A stretch of DNA of 64,000 nucleotides from Xanthobacter sp. YC-JY1 (lineage in GTDB: Bacteria; Pseudomonadota; Alphaproteobacteria; Rhizobiales; Xanthobacteraceae): NCBI RefSeq assembly GCF_021730305.1, contig NZ_CP032674.1:3581001-3645000 (forward strand), given 5' to 3'. Positions 25,863-34,912 of the stretch are shown piece after piece (position 1 is the first letter of the stretch; each line of letters begins with the position of its first letter). The translations under genes and the position numbers were made by a program. The notes under the pieces are model-generated. The model did not search any database, was not told where the DNA came from, and worked only from the letters and a program-made list of their open reading frames with translations.

Positions 25863-26804
25863 CTATTCGGCGAAGGACGGCCGCGTCGGCAGATTGTGCT
25901 CGGCGCTGAGCCAGGAGGGGTTCTCCGCATACATCTCCTTGATGACCTCCTTCACCAGATCGATGTAGGGCGAGGTATCGCCCACCCGGTGATAGAGGAT
26001 GACGGGAGAGGTGGCGCGTTCCCCCTCAAGCAGCCGGTAATGCACATCGCTGCGCATCTGCCGCGCCGATGAGGGAATGACGCACAGACCGGTTTCGGCG
26101 GCGACGAGGCCGAGCGCGGTCTGGATTTCGCGCACCTCATGCACCTCCGCCGGCCGGACATCATGCCCGTGCAGCAGATTCAGCACCTGGTCCGCATAGC
26201 CGGGGCGCGGCTCCTTGGGATAGACGATGAGCTTCTGGCCGGTCAGCGCGCCGATGGGCAGGGGCGCGCTGTCCTGCGCCAACGGCGTGTCCCGGGGAAT
26301 GGCGACGGTCAGGCGCTCCTCGCGCAGCACGATTTCCACCACGCCGGAATCGCTGTGGTGCAGGCGCCCGAAGCCGATGTCGATGCGCCCTTCCTTCAGC
26401 GCCGGAATCTGCTGAATGGACATCATCTCCAGCACCTGGATCTCGATATCCGGCGCCCGGTGGCGCAGCTTGCGCACCAGCGAGGGCAGCCCGCCATAGA
26501 GGGTAGACGCCACGAAGCCGATGGACAGCACGCTGTTCTGGTTCAGGCCCACGCGCCGCGTCGCCGCGCGCATCTGATCGACCCGTCCCAGCACCTGCAA
26601 CGCCTGCTCGTAGAACAGCCGGCCCGCCTCCGTCAGCCGCACGGGACGGCTGTTGCGGATCAGGAGGGCAACTCCCAGTTCGTCCTCCAGCGCCTGGATT
26701 TGGCGACTCAGAGGCGGCTGGGCGATGTTGAGCTGCTGGGCGGCACGGGTGAAATTGCGCTCCCGCGCAACCCCAACGAAATACCGAAGCTGGCGAAGAT
26801 CCAT
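25863..26804 (-). CDS. LysR-family regulator of the ben/cat genes (CatR/BenM/CatM-like)
   Basis: Regulator with N-terminal helix-turn-helix (RNFTRAAQQLNIAQPPLSRQIQ) and the CatM/BenM-style effector domain (SIGFVASTLYGGLPSLVRKLR, LEMMSIQQIPALKEGRIDIGFGR). This subgroup senses cis,cis-muconate and sometimes benzoate. I prefer the ATG MDLRQLRYF (26802-26804), preceded by AGGGG, over a start seven codons earlier. It sits between the MFS-benD unit and the divergent catB-benABC-benK-catA unit, and both have ATAC-N7-GTAT boxes upstream, strongly suggesting control of both. Confidence 0.88.
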   Translation of the reverse strand: MDLRQLRYFVGVARERNFTRAAQQLNIAQPPLSRQIQALEDELGVALLIRNSRPVRLTEAGRLFYEQALQVLGRVDQMRAATRRVGLNQNSVLSIGFVASTLYGGLPSLVRKLRHRAPDIEIQVLEMMSIQQIPALKEGRIDIGFGRLHHSDSGVVEIVLREERLTVAIPRDTPLAQDSAPLPIGALTGQKLIVYPKEPRPGYADQVLNLLHGHDVRPAEVHEVREIQTALGLVAAETGLCVIPSSARQMRSDVHYRLLEGERATSPVILYHRVGDTSPYIDLVKEVIKEMYAENPSWLSAEHNLPTRPSFAE

Positions 26805-26895
26805 CCCACGCCCCTCCGCGGGCACAATTTTTATGGTCGTTTACGGTATGCTGCGGTGCGGCAAGCTGCCGTTCCATTATATTTTTTCCGACATA

Positions 26896-26910
26896 ATACC
26901 CACTGAGTAT
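26896..26910 (+). promoter_or_regulatory. CatR/BenM-type operator upstream of catB
   Basis: ATAC-CCACTGA-GTAT, a second exact match to ATAC-N7-GTAT, in the gap between the divergent LysR and catB genes. Its right arm overlaps a perfect TATAAT (26908-26913), so the geometry differs from the benD-side box; binding could repress as well as activate. Confidence 0.65.
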
Positions 26911-26966
26911 AATTGTAAACACAAAAGGTTTTGGACGGCGGGGCCCGTCATCCGCAAGGTGTCGCC

Positions 26967-28151
26967 ATGAACGCGACCTTTGCACATCCCGTCCCGACCT
27001 CAGCTCCTGCCCGCGCCGTCATCGAGCGGGTGGAGACGGCGCTGATCGACCTTCCGACCATCCGGCCGCACAAGCTTTCGGTCGCGACCATGAACGGCCA
27101 GACGCTGATGCTGGTGCGCGTTCTGTGCAGCGACGGAGTGGTGGGCATCGGCGAGGGAACCACCATCGGCGGCCTCGCCTATGGCGGCGAGAGCCCGGAG
27201 AGCATGAAGCTCGCGGTCGATACCTATTTCGCGCCCCTGATGGTGGGCCAGGACGCCACCGCCGTGCGCGCGCTGATGCTGCGCATCGGCAAGATGGTGA
27301 AGGACAACCGCTTCGCGAAGAGCGCCGTGGAAACCGCCCTTCTCGACGCGCAGGGCAAACGACTGGGACAGCCGGTGAGCGAACTCCTGGGCGGCCGCCT
27401 GCGCTCCCGCCTGCCGGTCGCGTGGACCCTCGCATCGGGCGACACCGCCAAGGACATCGCCGAGGCGGAGAAGATGCTGGAGCTGCGGCGCCACCGCATC
27501 TTCAAGCTGAAGATCGGCGCGCGGACACCGGCCGCCGACGTCGCCCATGTCGCGACCATCAAGCGCGCGCTCGGAGACCGCGGCGCGGTGCGGGTGGACG
27601 TCAACATGGCCTGGAGCGAGACCGAAGCGGCCTACGGCATGGCCGCCCTCGCCGATGCCGGCTGCGAACTGGTCGAGCAGCCCGTCGCCACCGCCGCCGG
27701 ACTGGCGCGGCTGGTGCGCCGCTTCCCGGTGGCGCTTATGGCGGACGAGTCGCTGCAGGGGCCGGAGAGCGCCTTCGAGATCGCGAGACATGCCGGCGCC
27801 GACGTGTTCGCCATCAAGATCGAGCAGAGCGGCGGCCTGTTCCAGGCCCAGCGTGTCGCCGCCATCGCCGATGCGGCCGGCATCGGCCTCTACGGCGGCA
27901 CCATGCTGGAAGGCGCGGTGGGCACCATTGCCTCGGCCCAGCTGTTCTCCACGTTCGTCAACCTCCAGTGGGGCACCGAGCTGTTCGGCCCCCTGCTGCT
28001 GACCGAGGAAATTCTCGCCACGCCCCTCACCTACGCGGACTTCGAGCTGACCGTGCCTGCCGGGCCGGGCCTCGGCATCGCGCTCGACGAGGATCGCGTG
28101 GACTTCTTCACCCGGGGCCGGCCCCGCAAGACAACGAGCGTCGCCATATAG
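26967..28151 (+). CDS. catB: Muconate cycloisomerase
   Basis: Converts cis,cis-muconate to muconolactone, second step of the catechol ortho pathway. The 394-residue enolase-superfamily enzyme has [13 protein letters not shown] near the N-terminus, bases Lys180/Lys182 in IFKLKIG, metal ligands Asp211 (VDVNMAW), Glu237 (LVEQPV) and Asp260 (MADESLQ), and the AIKIEQSGG block. Start ATG with AAGGT upstream. First gene of catB-benABC-benK-catA. catC, which would take muconolactone further, is not in the window. Confidence 0.92.
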   Translation: MNATFAHPVPTSAPARAVIERVETALIDLPTIRPHKLSVATMNGQTLMLVRVLCSDGVVGIGEGTTIGGLAYGGESPESMKLAVDTYFAPLMVGQDATAVRALMLRIGKMVKDNRFAKSAVETALLDAQGKRLGQPVSELLGGRLRSRLPVAWTLASGDTAKDIAEAEKMLELRRHRIFKLKIGARTPAADVAHVATIKRALGDRGAVRVDVNMAWSETEAAYGMAALADAGCELVEQPVATAAGLARLVRRFPVALMADESLQGPESAFEIARHAGADVFAIKIEQSGGLFQAQRVAAIADAAGIGLYGGTMLEGAVGTIASAQLFSTFVNLQWGTELFGPLLLTEEILATPLTYADFELTVPAGPGLGIALDEDRVDFFTRGRPRKTTSVAI

Positions 28152-28254
28152 GGCGCGCCGCACCCGGTTCAACAATTTGCACGAACGCGCAGCCGGCCCC
28201 GGGCGATCTCCGCCCTCACGCCGACGAAGCGCAGCATCTCGAGGGAGGATAGCC

Positions 28255-29613
28255 ATGTCAGCGACCGCCGAAAGGACCCGCGATCTCGACCGCCTGCTCG
28301 CCACTGCCGTGGTGGACGACAAGGAGGCCGGCGTCTTCCGCTGCCGCCGCGACATCTTCACCAACGAAGATCTCTTCGAGCTGGAGATGAAGCATATCTT
28401 CGAGAGCAACTGGGTGTATCTGGCCCATGAGAGCCAGATCCCGGAGAACAACGACTATTACACCACCTCCATCGGCCGCCAGCCCGTTGTGGTGACGCGG
28501 GACAAGGCGGGCGAACTCCACGCCGTCATCAATGCCTGCGCCCATCGCGGTGCGCTCCTGTGCCGGCGCAAGCACGGCAACAAGGGCAGCTTCACCTGCC
28601 CCTTCCACGGCTGGACCTTCTCCAACACCGGCAAGCTGCTCAAGGTGAAGGACGAGAAGACCACCCAGTACCCGCCCCAGTTCGCCAAGAACGGCTCCCA
28701 CGATCTGAAGCGCGTGCCGCGCTTCGAGAGCTATCGCGGCTTCCTGTTCGGCAGCCTGAACGAGGACGTGGCGCCACTCGCCGACTATCTCGGTGAGACC
28801 AGGGCCATCATCGACCTGATCGTGGACCAGGCGCCGAACGGCCTCGAAGTGCTGCGGGGGAACTCGTCCTACATCTATGACGGGAACTGGAAGCTGCAGA
28901 TGGAGAACGGCTGCGACGGCTATCACGTCAGCTCCGTTCACTGGAACTATGCGGCGACCATGGGCCGCCGCAAGGTGGAAGGCACCAAGGCGGTCGACGC
29001 CAACGGCTGGAGCCGTTCCGTCGCGGGCGTCTACGGCTTCGACAACGGCCACATCCTCCTGTGGACCAACACGATGAACCCCGAGGTGCGCCCGGTCTAC
29101 GGCCACCGCGAGGAGATCGCCTCCCGTGTCGGCCAGGAGCGGGCGGACCTCATCGTCAACCAGACCCGCAACCTGTGCCTCTATCCCAACGTGTTCCTGA
29201 TGGACCAGTTCAGCACGCAGATCCGCGTTGCGCGGCCCATCAGCGTGGACAAGACGGAGATCAGCATCTTCTGCTTCGCCCCCAAGGGTGAAAGCGCGGA
29301 GGACCGGGCGCTGCGCATCCGCCAGTATGAGGACTTCTTCAACGTCTCCGGCATGGGCACGTCGGACGACCTGGAGGAGTTCCGCGCCTGTCAGGTGGGC
29401 TATGCCGGCATCTCCGCCCTGTGGAACGACCTGTCCCGCGGCGCGCCCCTGTGGATCGAAGGCCCGGACGAAAATGCCAGGCGCCTGGGCATTCGCCCGC
29501 TCCTGTCCGGCGAGCGCAGCGAGGACGAAGGGCTGTTCGTGCGCCAGCACGAATACTGGGCGAAGGTGATGCGTGAGGCCGTGCCGCTCCGCGAGACGGG
29601 AGTTGCGGCATGA
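28255..29613 (+). CDS. benA: Benzoate 1,2-dioxygenase large (alpha) subunit
   Basis: Rieske non-haem iron oxygenase subunit, 452 residues, adding O2 to benzoate to form the cis-diol. Rieske ligands are Cys95/His97 (CAHRG) and Cys115/His118 (CPFHGW). The mononuclear iron site is in [16 protein letters not shown] (bridging Asp plus two His). Strong GAGGGAGG Shine-Dalgarno. The stop overlaps the benB start (ATGA). About 100 bases separate it from catB. Confidence 0.93.
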   Translation: MSATAERTRDLDRLLATAVVDDKEAGVFRCRRDIFTNEDLFELEMKHIFESNWVYLAHESQIPENNDYYTTSIGRQPVVVTRDKAGELHAVINACAHRGALLCRRKHGNKGSFTCPFHGWTFSNTGKLLKVKDEKTTQYPPQFAKNGSHDLKRVPRFESYRGFLFGSLNEDVAPLADYLGETRAIIDLIVDQAPNGLEVLRGNSSYIYDGNWKLQMENGCDGYHVSSVHWNYAATMGRRKVEGTKAVDANGWSRSVAGVYGFDNGHILLWTNTMNPEVRPVYGHREEIASRVGQERADLIVNQTRNLCLYPNVFLMDQFSTQIRVARPISVDKTEISIFCFAPKGESAEDRALRIRQYEDFFNVSGMGTSDDLEEFRACQVGYAGISALWNDLSRGAPLWIEGPDENARRLGIRPLLSGERSEDEGLFVRQHEYWAKVMREAVPLRETGVAA

Positions 29614-30098
29614 GCATCTCCCTCGAAGCCGCCCGCGCCTTCCTCTATCGCGAGGCGCGCCTTTTGGACGACCGTGCCTGGGACGAATGGCTCACCTGCT
29701 ATGCGCCCGATGTCACCTACTGGATGCCTGCCTGGGATGACGATGACCGGCTCACCGAGGATCCGCAGTCGCAGATCTCGCTGATCTACTATGCCGATCG
29801 CGACGGGCTGGAAGACCGCGTCTTCCGCATCAAGACCGAACGCTCCGGCGCCTCCACGCCGGAGCCGCGCACGAGCCACAACGTGACCAACGTGGAACTC
29901 GTTGCCACGCGGCCGGGCGAGGTCGACCTCAGGTACAACTTCCACACCCTCAGCCACCGCTACAAGGTCACGGACCAGTTCTTCGGAACGATGCTCGTCA
30001 CCCTTCGCGAGGATCAGGGTCAGATCACAATCTCGGCCAAGAAGATCGTTCTGAAGAACGACTACATCCGCCAGGTCATCGACGTCTATCACGTCTGA
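29610..30098 (+). CDS. benB: Benzoate 1,2-dioxygenase small (beta) subunit
   Basis: Structural beta subunit of the Rieske dioxygenase, 162 residues, cystatin-like fold. Characteristic blocks: [43 protein letters not shown] and the C-terminal [19 protein letters not shown]. Translationally coupled to benA by a four-base overlap, matching the 1:1 alpha-beta stoichiometry. Confidence 0.93.
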   Translation: MSISLEAARAFLYREARLLDDRAWDEWLTCYAPDVTYWMPAWDDDDRLTEDPQSQISLIYYADRDGLEDRVFRIKTERSGASTPEPRTSHNVTNVELVATRPGEVDLRYNFHTLSHRYKVTDQFFGTMLVTLREDQGQITISAKKIVLKNDYIRQVIDVYHV

Positions 30099-30130
30099 CA
30101 GGCATCGATATCCGGCCCAGGGAGGGTTCC

Positions 30131-31153
30131 ATGTCCAGCCATACCATCGCGCTCAATTTCGAGGATGGCGTCACGCGCATCATCGATTGCAAGGCCGGCG
30201 AAAAGGTGCTCGACGCGGCGTTCCGCAACAAGATCAATCTGCCCATGGACTGCTCCGACGGGGTCTGCGGAACCTGCAAGTGCCGCGCCGAAAGCGGCGC
30301 GTATGATCTGGGCGAAGACTATATCGAGGACGCGCTGACCGCCGACGAGGCGGCGCAGGGGCTGGTGCTGACCTGCCAGATGGTGCCGTCGAGCGACTGC
30401 ATCATCGCCGTGCCGGTCACCTCGCTCTCCTGCAAGACGGGGCTGCAGAAATTCAGCGCGACGGTCGCGCAGGTGAGCCTCCACAACGACGCCGCGGTCG
30501 TCCTGGAACTGGACGTGGACGGCCCGGCGCCCGCCTTCCTGCCAGGTCAGTACGTCAACATCGACGTTCCAGGCACGGGGCTCACCCGCGCCTATTCCTT
30601 CTCCTCGGCGCCGGGCGAGACGCGCATCTCCTTCCTCATCAAGCGGATTCCCGGCGGGCTCATGAGCTCCTGGCTGGCGCGGGCGAAGCCGGGCGAGAGG
30701 CTCACTCTCAGCGGTCCGCTGGGCAGCTTCTATCTGCGCGACACAAGTGCGCCGTTGCTCTTCCTCGCCGGCGGCACGGGCCTCGCGCCCTTCCTCTCCA
30801 TGCTGGAAGTGCTCGCCCGCGCAGGTTCGCAGCAGCAGATCCATCTCGTCTACGGCGTGACCCGCGACCTCGATCTCGTGCTGGTGGACGCGCTCGAAGC
30901 CTACACACCGCGCCTGCCGGGCTTTAGCTTCACCACCGTGGTGGCCGACGAGGCTTCGGCCCATCCGCGCAAGGGATGGGTCACCCAGCACATGCCCGAC
31001 GACATGCTCCGCGCGGCGCCGGACGTCTATCTGTGCGGCCCCCCGCCCATGGTCGATGCCGTGCGCCGTCATTTCGAGGCGACGGGCGTGACGCCCAACT
31101 GCTTCCACTACGAGAAATTCACGCCCAACGCGCCGCTGAAGGAGAGCGCCTAG
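30131..31153 (+). CDS. benC: Benzoate 1,2-dioxygenase electron-transfer component (ferredoxin-NADH reductase)
   Basis: A 340-residue reductase passing electrons from NADH via FAD and a plant-type [2Fe-2S] centre to the oxygenase. N-terminal ferredoxin domain has MDCSDGVCGTCKCRAESG plus the later Cys in LVLTCQM; the FAD site is TRAYSFSS and the NAD site GGTGLAPFLSMLE; the C-terminus has YLCGPPPMVDAVR. Domain order (ferredoxin, FAD, NAD) is that of BenC. Good AGGGAGG ribosome-binding site. Confidence 0.93.
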   Translation: MSSHTIALNFEDGVTRIIDCKAGEKVLDAAFRNKINLPMDCSDGVCGTCKCRAESGAYDLGEDYIEDALTADEAAQGLVLTCQMVPSSDCIIAVPVTSLSCKTGLQKFSATVAQVSLHNDAAVVLELDVDGPAPAFLPGQYVNIDVPGTGLTRAYSFSSAPGETRISFLIKRIPGGLMSSWLARAKPGERLTLSGPLGSFYLRDTSAPLLFLAGGTGLAPFLSMLEVLARAGSQQQIHLVYGVTRDLDLVLVDALEAYTPRLPGFSFTTVVADEASAHPRKGWVTQHMPDDMLRAAPDVYLCGPPPMVDAVRRHFEATGVTPNCFHYEKFTPNAPLKESA

Positions 31154-31209
31154 GGCTCGCGCCAGCGAACAAGATCAACGTGCAAAAGCACTCCGGGGAG
31201 GAAACCCAC

Positions 31210-32544
31210 ATGCGAAACATCGATATCACGGATGCCATCGACAAGGCGCCGTTCGGGCGCTTCCAATGGATGGTGGCCGCGCTCTGCGGGCTGCTGCTCG
31301 TGGTGGATGGCTATGACGTCTTCGTGGCCGGCACGGTGCTGCCCGCGCTGATGAAGGAGTGGGGCCTCAGCAAGCCGCAGGCCGGCACCCTTCAGGCCTG
31401 GGCCCTGTTCGGCATGATGTTCGGCGCCCTCGTCTTCGGTCCCCTCGCGGACAGGATCGGCCGCAAGAAGGGCATCGCCGTCTGCTTCCTCCTGTTCACC
31501 ACATCCACCCTGCTTGCCGGCTTTGCCAATTCGCCGACCCAGTTCGGCATCTTCCGGTTCATCGCCGGTCTCGGCTGCGGCGGCCTGATGCCGAACGCGG
31601 TCGCGCTGATGAACGAATATGCGCCGAAGCGCCTGCGCAGCACCATGGTGGCCGTCATGTTCTCCGGCTATTCGGTGGGCGGCATGGTGGCGGCCGGCTT
31701 CGGCATCGGGCTCATCCCGCAATTCGGCTGGAAGCCCATGTTCTTCATCGCCGCCGTGCCCCTGCTCCTGCTGCCGCTGGTGCTGTGGAAGCTGCCGGAA
31801 TCCCTCGGCTTCCTCCTCCGCCAGGGCAAGGAGGCGGAGGCCCGCACGATCTGGGCGAAGGTCGCCCCCTCCGCCCGGCTCGAGGCCGGCGACAGGCTGG
31901 TGTTCACCGAGAGCAAGAGCGCGTCCGCCTCGGTCGTCGAGCTCTTCCGCGACCAGCGGGCGGTGAGCACCGTGATGCTTTGGGCCGCCTTCTTTTGCTG
32001 CTTGCTGCTGGTTTACCTGCTGTCGTCCTGGCTGCCCAAGGTCCTGCAGGAAGTCGGCTATGCCGAGACCGCCAGTCTCCTGAGCCTCTTCTCGCTCAAT
32101 TTCGGCGGCATGCTGGGGGCCATCCTCGGCGGACGGCTCGGCGATCGCTTCGGCCTGCCGCGGGTGGTGGTCGGCTTCTTCACCGCCGCCGCCGTGTCCA
32201 TCGCGCTCATCGGCTTCGGCCTTCCGGCGCCCCTGCTGTTCGTGATGGTCTTCATCGCCGGAGCCACCACCATCGGCACGCAGATCCTGCTCTATGCCAG
32301 CGTGGCGCAGCTCTACAACCTGTCGATCCGGTCCACCGGCCTCGGCTGGGCCTCGGGCGTGGGCCGCATCGGCGCCATCGTCGGGCCGACGCTGGGGGGC
32401 GTGCTGCTGGCGCAGGAGCTGCCGCTGCAGCAGAACTTCCTGATCTTCGCGGTGCCCGCGGCGCTCTCGGCCCTCGCCATGCTGGTGTTCGCGGTGAACG
32501 CCGCGCGCCGCACCGCGACGGTCACGGCGGTCGCGACGGCCTAG
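31210..32544 (+). CDS. benK: MFS aromatic acid:H+ symporter (BenK-like)
   Basis: A 444-residue, twelve-segment AAHS carrier. TM1 carries VVDGYDVFVAGTVLPAL (DGxD motif), with GPLADRIGRKKGI and CGGLMPNAVALMNEYAPKRLR further on, typical of BenK and PcaK. Start ATG with GGGGAGGAAA upstream. It lies between benC and catA, so benzoate uptake is the natural role. A related carrier is encoded ahead of benD. Confidence 0.87.
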   Translation: MRNIDITDAIDKAPFGRFQWMVAALCGLLLVVDGYDVFVAGTVLPALMKEWGLSKPQAGTLQAWALFGMMFGALVFGPLADRIGRKKGIAVCFLLFTTSTLLAGFANSPTQFGIFRFIAGLGCGGLMPNAVALMNEYAPKRLRSTMVAVMFSGYSVGGMVAAGFGIGLIPQFGWKPMFFIAAVPLLLLPLVLWKLPESLGFLLRQGKEAEARTIWAKVAPSARLEAGDRLVFTESKSASASVVELFRDQRAVSTVMLWAAFFCCLLLVYLLSSWLPKVLQEVGYAETASLLSLFSLNFGGMLGAILGGRLGDRFGLPRVVVGFFTAAAVSIALIGFGLPAPLLFVMVFIAGATTIGTQILLYASVAQLYNLSIRSTGLGWASGVGRIGAIVGPTLGGVLLAQELPLQQNFLIFAVPAALSALAMLVFAVNAARRTATVTAVATA

Positions 32545-32650
32545 GGAGTGGCCCCGCCTCGATCGGGCACGAGGACACCTGAACAAGATCACCGGCGCAA
32601 TGGGCGAATTGAAGCCCGCGCCACCAGAAAGCGAAATGGAGGACACGAGG

Positions 32651-33580
32651 ATGGGCGTGAAGATTTTCAACGGCAAGGACGTGCAGGACTTCCTGCGGAT
32701 CATCGCCAATCTGGATGGCGCCGGCGGCAACGAGCGGGCGAAGCAGGTGGTGCACCGCATCGTCTCCGATCTGTTCAAGACCATCGAGGATTTCGACCTG
32801 ACCCCGGATGAGGTCTGGCTCGGCATCAACTATCTCAACAAGCTCGGCTCGGAGGGCGAGGCGGCGCTGCTGGCGGCCGGTATCGGCCTTGAACACTACA
32901 TCGACATGCGCCTCGATGCCGAGGATGCCGAGCTCGGCATCACCGGCGGCACGCCGCGCACCATCGAGGGACCGCTCTACGTGGCCGGCGCCCCCGAGCA
33001 GAAGAGCAAGGCGCGCCTCGACAAGAATCCCGATCCCGACGCCGGCCCCCTACGCATCCACGGCCGCGTCACCGGTCCGGACGGCGCTCCGGTGGCGGAT
33101 GCCCTGGTGGAAGTCTGGCATTCGGATTCCAAGGGCTTCTACTCGCATTTCGACCCCACCGGCCGGCAGAGCGAGTTCAACCTGCGCGGCGCGATCCGCA
33201 CCGGCGCCGACGGGCGCTATGAGGTGCTCACCCGGATGCCGGCCTCCTATGGCTGCCCGCCCTCCGGCGCGACGCAGACCCTGCTGAACCAGCTCAACCG
33301 CCACGGCAACCGCCCGGCCCACGTGCACTTCTTCGTCACCACGGACAGCTTCCGCAAGCTGACGACGCAGTTCAACATCGAGGGCGACCCGCTGATCTGG
33401 GACGACTTCGCCTTCGCCACCCGCGAGGGTCTCATCCCCCACGTGGTGGAGCGCACAGGCGGCCAGGCGGTCGGCTTCGAGGAGGACGGCTATCGGGATA
33501 TCGAGTTCAACATCGAACTGACCCCGAAGGTCGCCGGCAAGGACAACCAGATCGTCGAGCGCGCCCGCGCCGCGGCCTGA
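32651..33580 (+). CDS. catA: Catechol 1,2-dioxygenase
   Basis: Intradiol Fe(III) dioxygenase cleaving catechol to cis,cis-muconate. 309 residues, with the N-terminal dimerisation helices (VKIFNGKDVQDFLR), TPRTIEGPLYVAGAPE (first Tyr ligand), FYSHFDPTGRQSEFNLRG, ASYGCPPSGATQ (second Tyr ligand) and RPAHVHFF (two His ligands). The start at MGVKIFN matches the known start of CatA homologues and has GGAGG upstream; the frame is open 17 codons further. It ends the ben/cat operon and is followed by a perfect hairpin. Confidence 0.94.
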   Translation: MGVKIFNGKDVQDFLRIIANLDGAGGNERAKQVVHRIVSDLFKTIEDFDLTPDEVWLGINYLNKLGSEGEAALLAAGIGLEHYIDMRLDAEDAELGITGGTPRTIEGPLYVAGAPEQKSKARLDKNPDPDAGPLRIHGRVTGPDGAPVADALVEVWHSDSKGFYSHFDPTGRQSEFNLRGAIRTGADGRYEVLTRMPASYGCPPSGATQTLLNQLNRHGNRPAHVHFFVTTDSFRKLTTQFNIEGDPLIWDDFAFATREGLIPHVVERTGGQAVGFEEDGYRDIEFNIELTPKVAGKDNQIVERARAAA

Positions 33581-33587
33581 GCGAAAA

Positions 33588-33615
33588 CCGGCGGCAGCGC
33601 GAATGCTGCCGCCGG
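33588..33615 (+). terminator. Perfect hairpin after catA
   Basis: CCGGCGGCAGC, loop gcgaat, GCTGCCGCCGG: eleven pairs seven bases after the catA stop and 19 bases before the GTPase gene. Without a T-run it is not a classical terminator, but it may separate the catabolic and GTPase units. Confidence 0.5.
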
Positions 33616-33634
33616 ACACGCACGGGAAGCCAAG

Positions 33635-34912
33635 ATGCCCGACGCCTCTCTTCGCCAGCCGGCAACGCCCGCCCTCCCTGCGCGGTGGCGCGACGTGCTC
33701 TGCGTCCTGCCGCATCGGGACGGCGACCTCGCGCGCCTCGATGAACTGGCGGCGGCAGATGCCCCCGTCGTCACCGTCATCGGCAAGTACAATCACGGCA
33801 AGAGCCGTCTGCTCAACGAGCTGATGCGCCGGGATGCCTTCGCCGTGGCCGACCGGCGCCAGACCATTCAGCTGGCCGAGTGCCGGCACGGGGGCGTGCG
33901 CTGGCTCGATGCGCCCGGGCTGGATGCGGACGTGGCCGGAGAAGACGACCGGCATGCGCTGCGGGCCGTCTGGCTGTCGTCCGACATTCGCCTGTTCGTC
34001 CATGCCGCGCGCGAAGGCGAGCTCGACGCCGCGGAACGGGCGCTTATCGAGACGCTGCACGCTGACAGCCAGCGCACCGGTCGCGAGACGCTGATCGTGG
34101 TGACGCAAGCCGACCAGATGGAAGACGACGACGCGCTCGGCCGCGTGGTGTCGGCCATCGCGGATCAAGTGCCGGGCGCAGGCCTTCATGTCGTCTCCTC
34201 CACCCGCCATCGCCGGGGACTGGAGGACGGCAAAACCCTGCTGGTCCAGCGCAGCGGCATTCCCGAGCTGGAGCGCGCTCTAGCGGACGCGCTCGCGCGG
34301 GTGCCGGCCGCGCGGGCCCATGAGACCAGCCTGTTGCGGGGCGAGATGCGCGCGGAACTTGGAAGTGTTCGGCGTGCCGAGGCTGAGACGCTCGCGTCAC
34401 TTCGGCAGCAGCAGGAAGCCCAGCGGCGCGCCTTCGACGACGGACTTGAGACCCTGCTTGCGGCAATCGGCCAGGACATGGAGGAGGTCGTGGCACTCCC
34501 CGGCCCCGACCTCGCGCTGGTGGCGGACACCGGCCGCGAGCGCTATGCCACGACCGCCGCGAAGCTGGAGCGCGCGCGCATCCAGGTGGCCTATTCGAGG
34601 GCGTGCATCCGCCTCGACGGGTTCCTCGCAGGTCACGGTGTCTCCAGCTTGCCGCAGGAGCAGCAGACCGCTGCGGGGAGCCTCAACACGGTCATGGTGG
34701 CGGTCATGGGCGTCTCGGTAAAATTCCGGGCGGACCTGCGCCGCATGTTCTGCGAGGCGCCGGGGCGGGCGCGGCTGCAGGCGGCCTTCGCGCACTATTT
34801 CGAGCTGTCGCGGTCGCAAGCTGCGCTGCGGGACAGGATCACCGAGGCCGCCGCCGTGCTGGATGCGACCGACCGCGCCCTTGCCGCCCTGCCGCCGGAC
34901 GCCGCGCCATGA
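33635..34912 (+). CDS. Dynamin-like/TRAFAC GTPase, first of a tandem pair
   Basis: A 425-residue predicted GTPase. G1 is GKYNHGKS (residues 50-57), a likely G2 Thr is in DRRQTIQL, G3 is DAPG (92-95) and the G4 position reads TQAD (157-160) instead of (N/T)KxD. The GxxNxGKS form is that of bacterial dynamin-like proteins. The C-terminal half is helical with coiled-coil character (ETLASLRQQQEAQRRAFDDG). No membrane segment is clear; a short hydrophobic stretch (TVMVAVMGVSV) lies near residue 350. It overlaps the second GTPase gene by ATGA. Unrelated in function to the upstream benzoate genes as far as can be seen. Confidence 0.75.
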   Translation: MPDASLRQPATPALPARWRDVLCVLPHRDGDLARLDELAAADAPVVTVIGKYNHGKSRLLNELMRRDAFAVADRRQTIQLAECRHGGVRWLDAPGLDADVAGEDDRHALRAVWLSSDIRLFVHAAREGELDAAERALIETLHADSQRTGRETLIVVTQADQMEDDDALGRVVSAIADQVPGAGLHVVSSTRHRRGLEDGKTLLVQRSGIPELERALADALARVPAARAHETSLLRGEMRAELGSVRRAEAETLASLRQQQEAQRRAFDDGLETLLAAIGQDMEEVVALPGPDLALVADTGRERYATTAAKLERARIQVAYSRACIRLDGFLAGHGVSSLPQEQQTAAGSLNTVMVAVMGVSVKFRADLRRMFCEAPGRARLQAAFAHYFELSRSQAALRDRITEAAAVLDATDRALAALPPDAAP

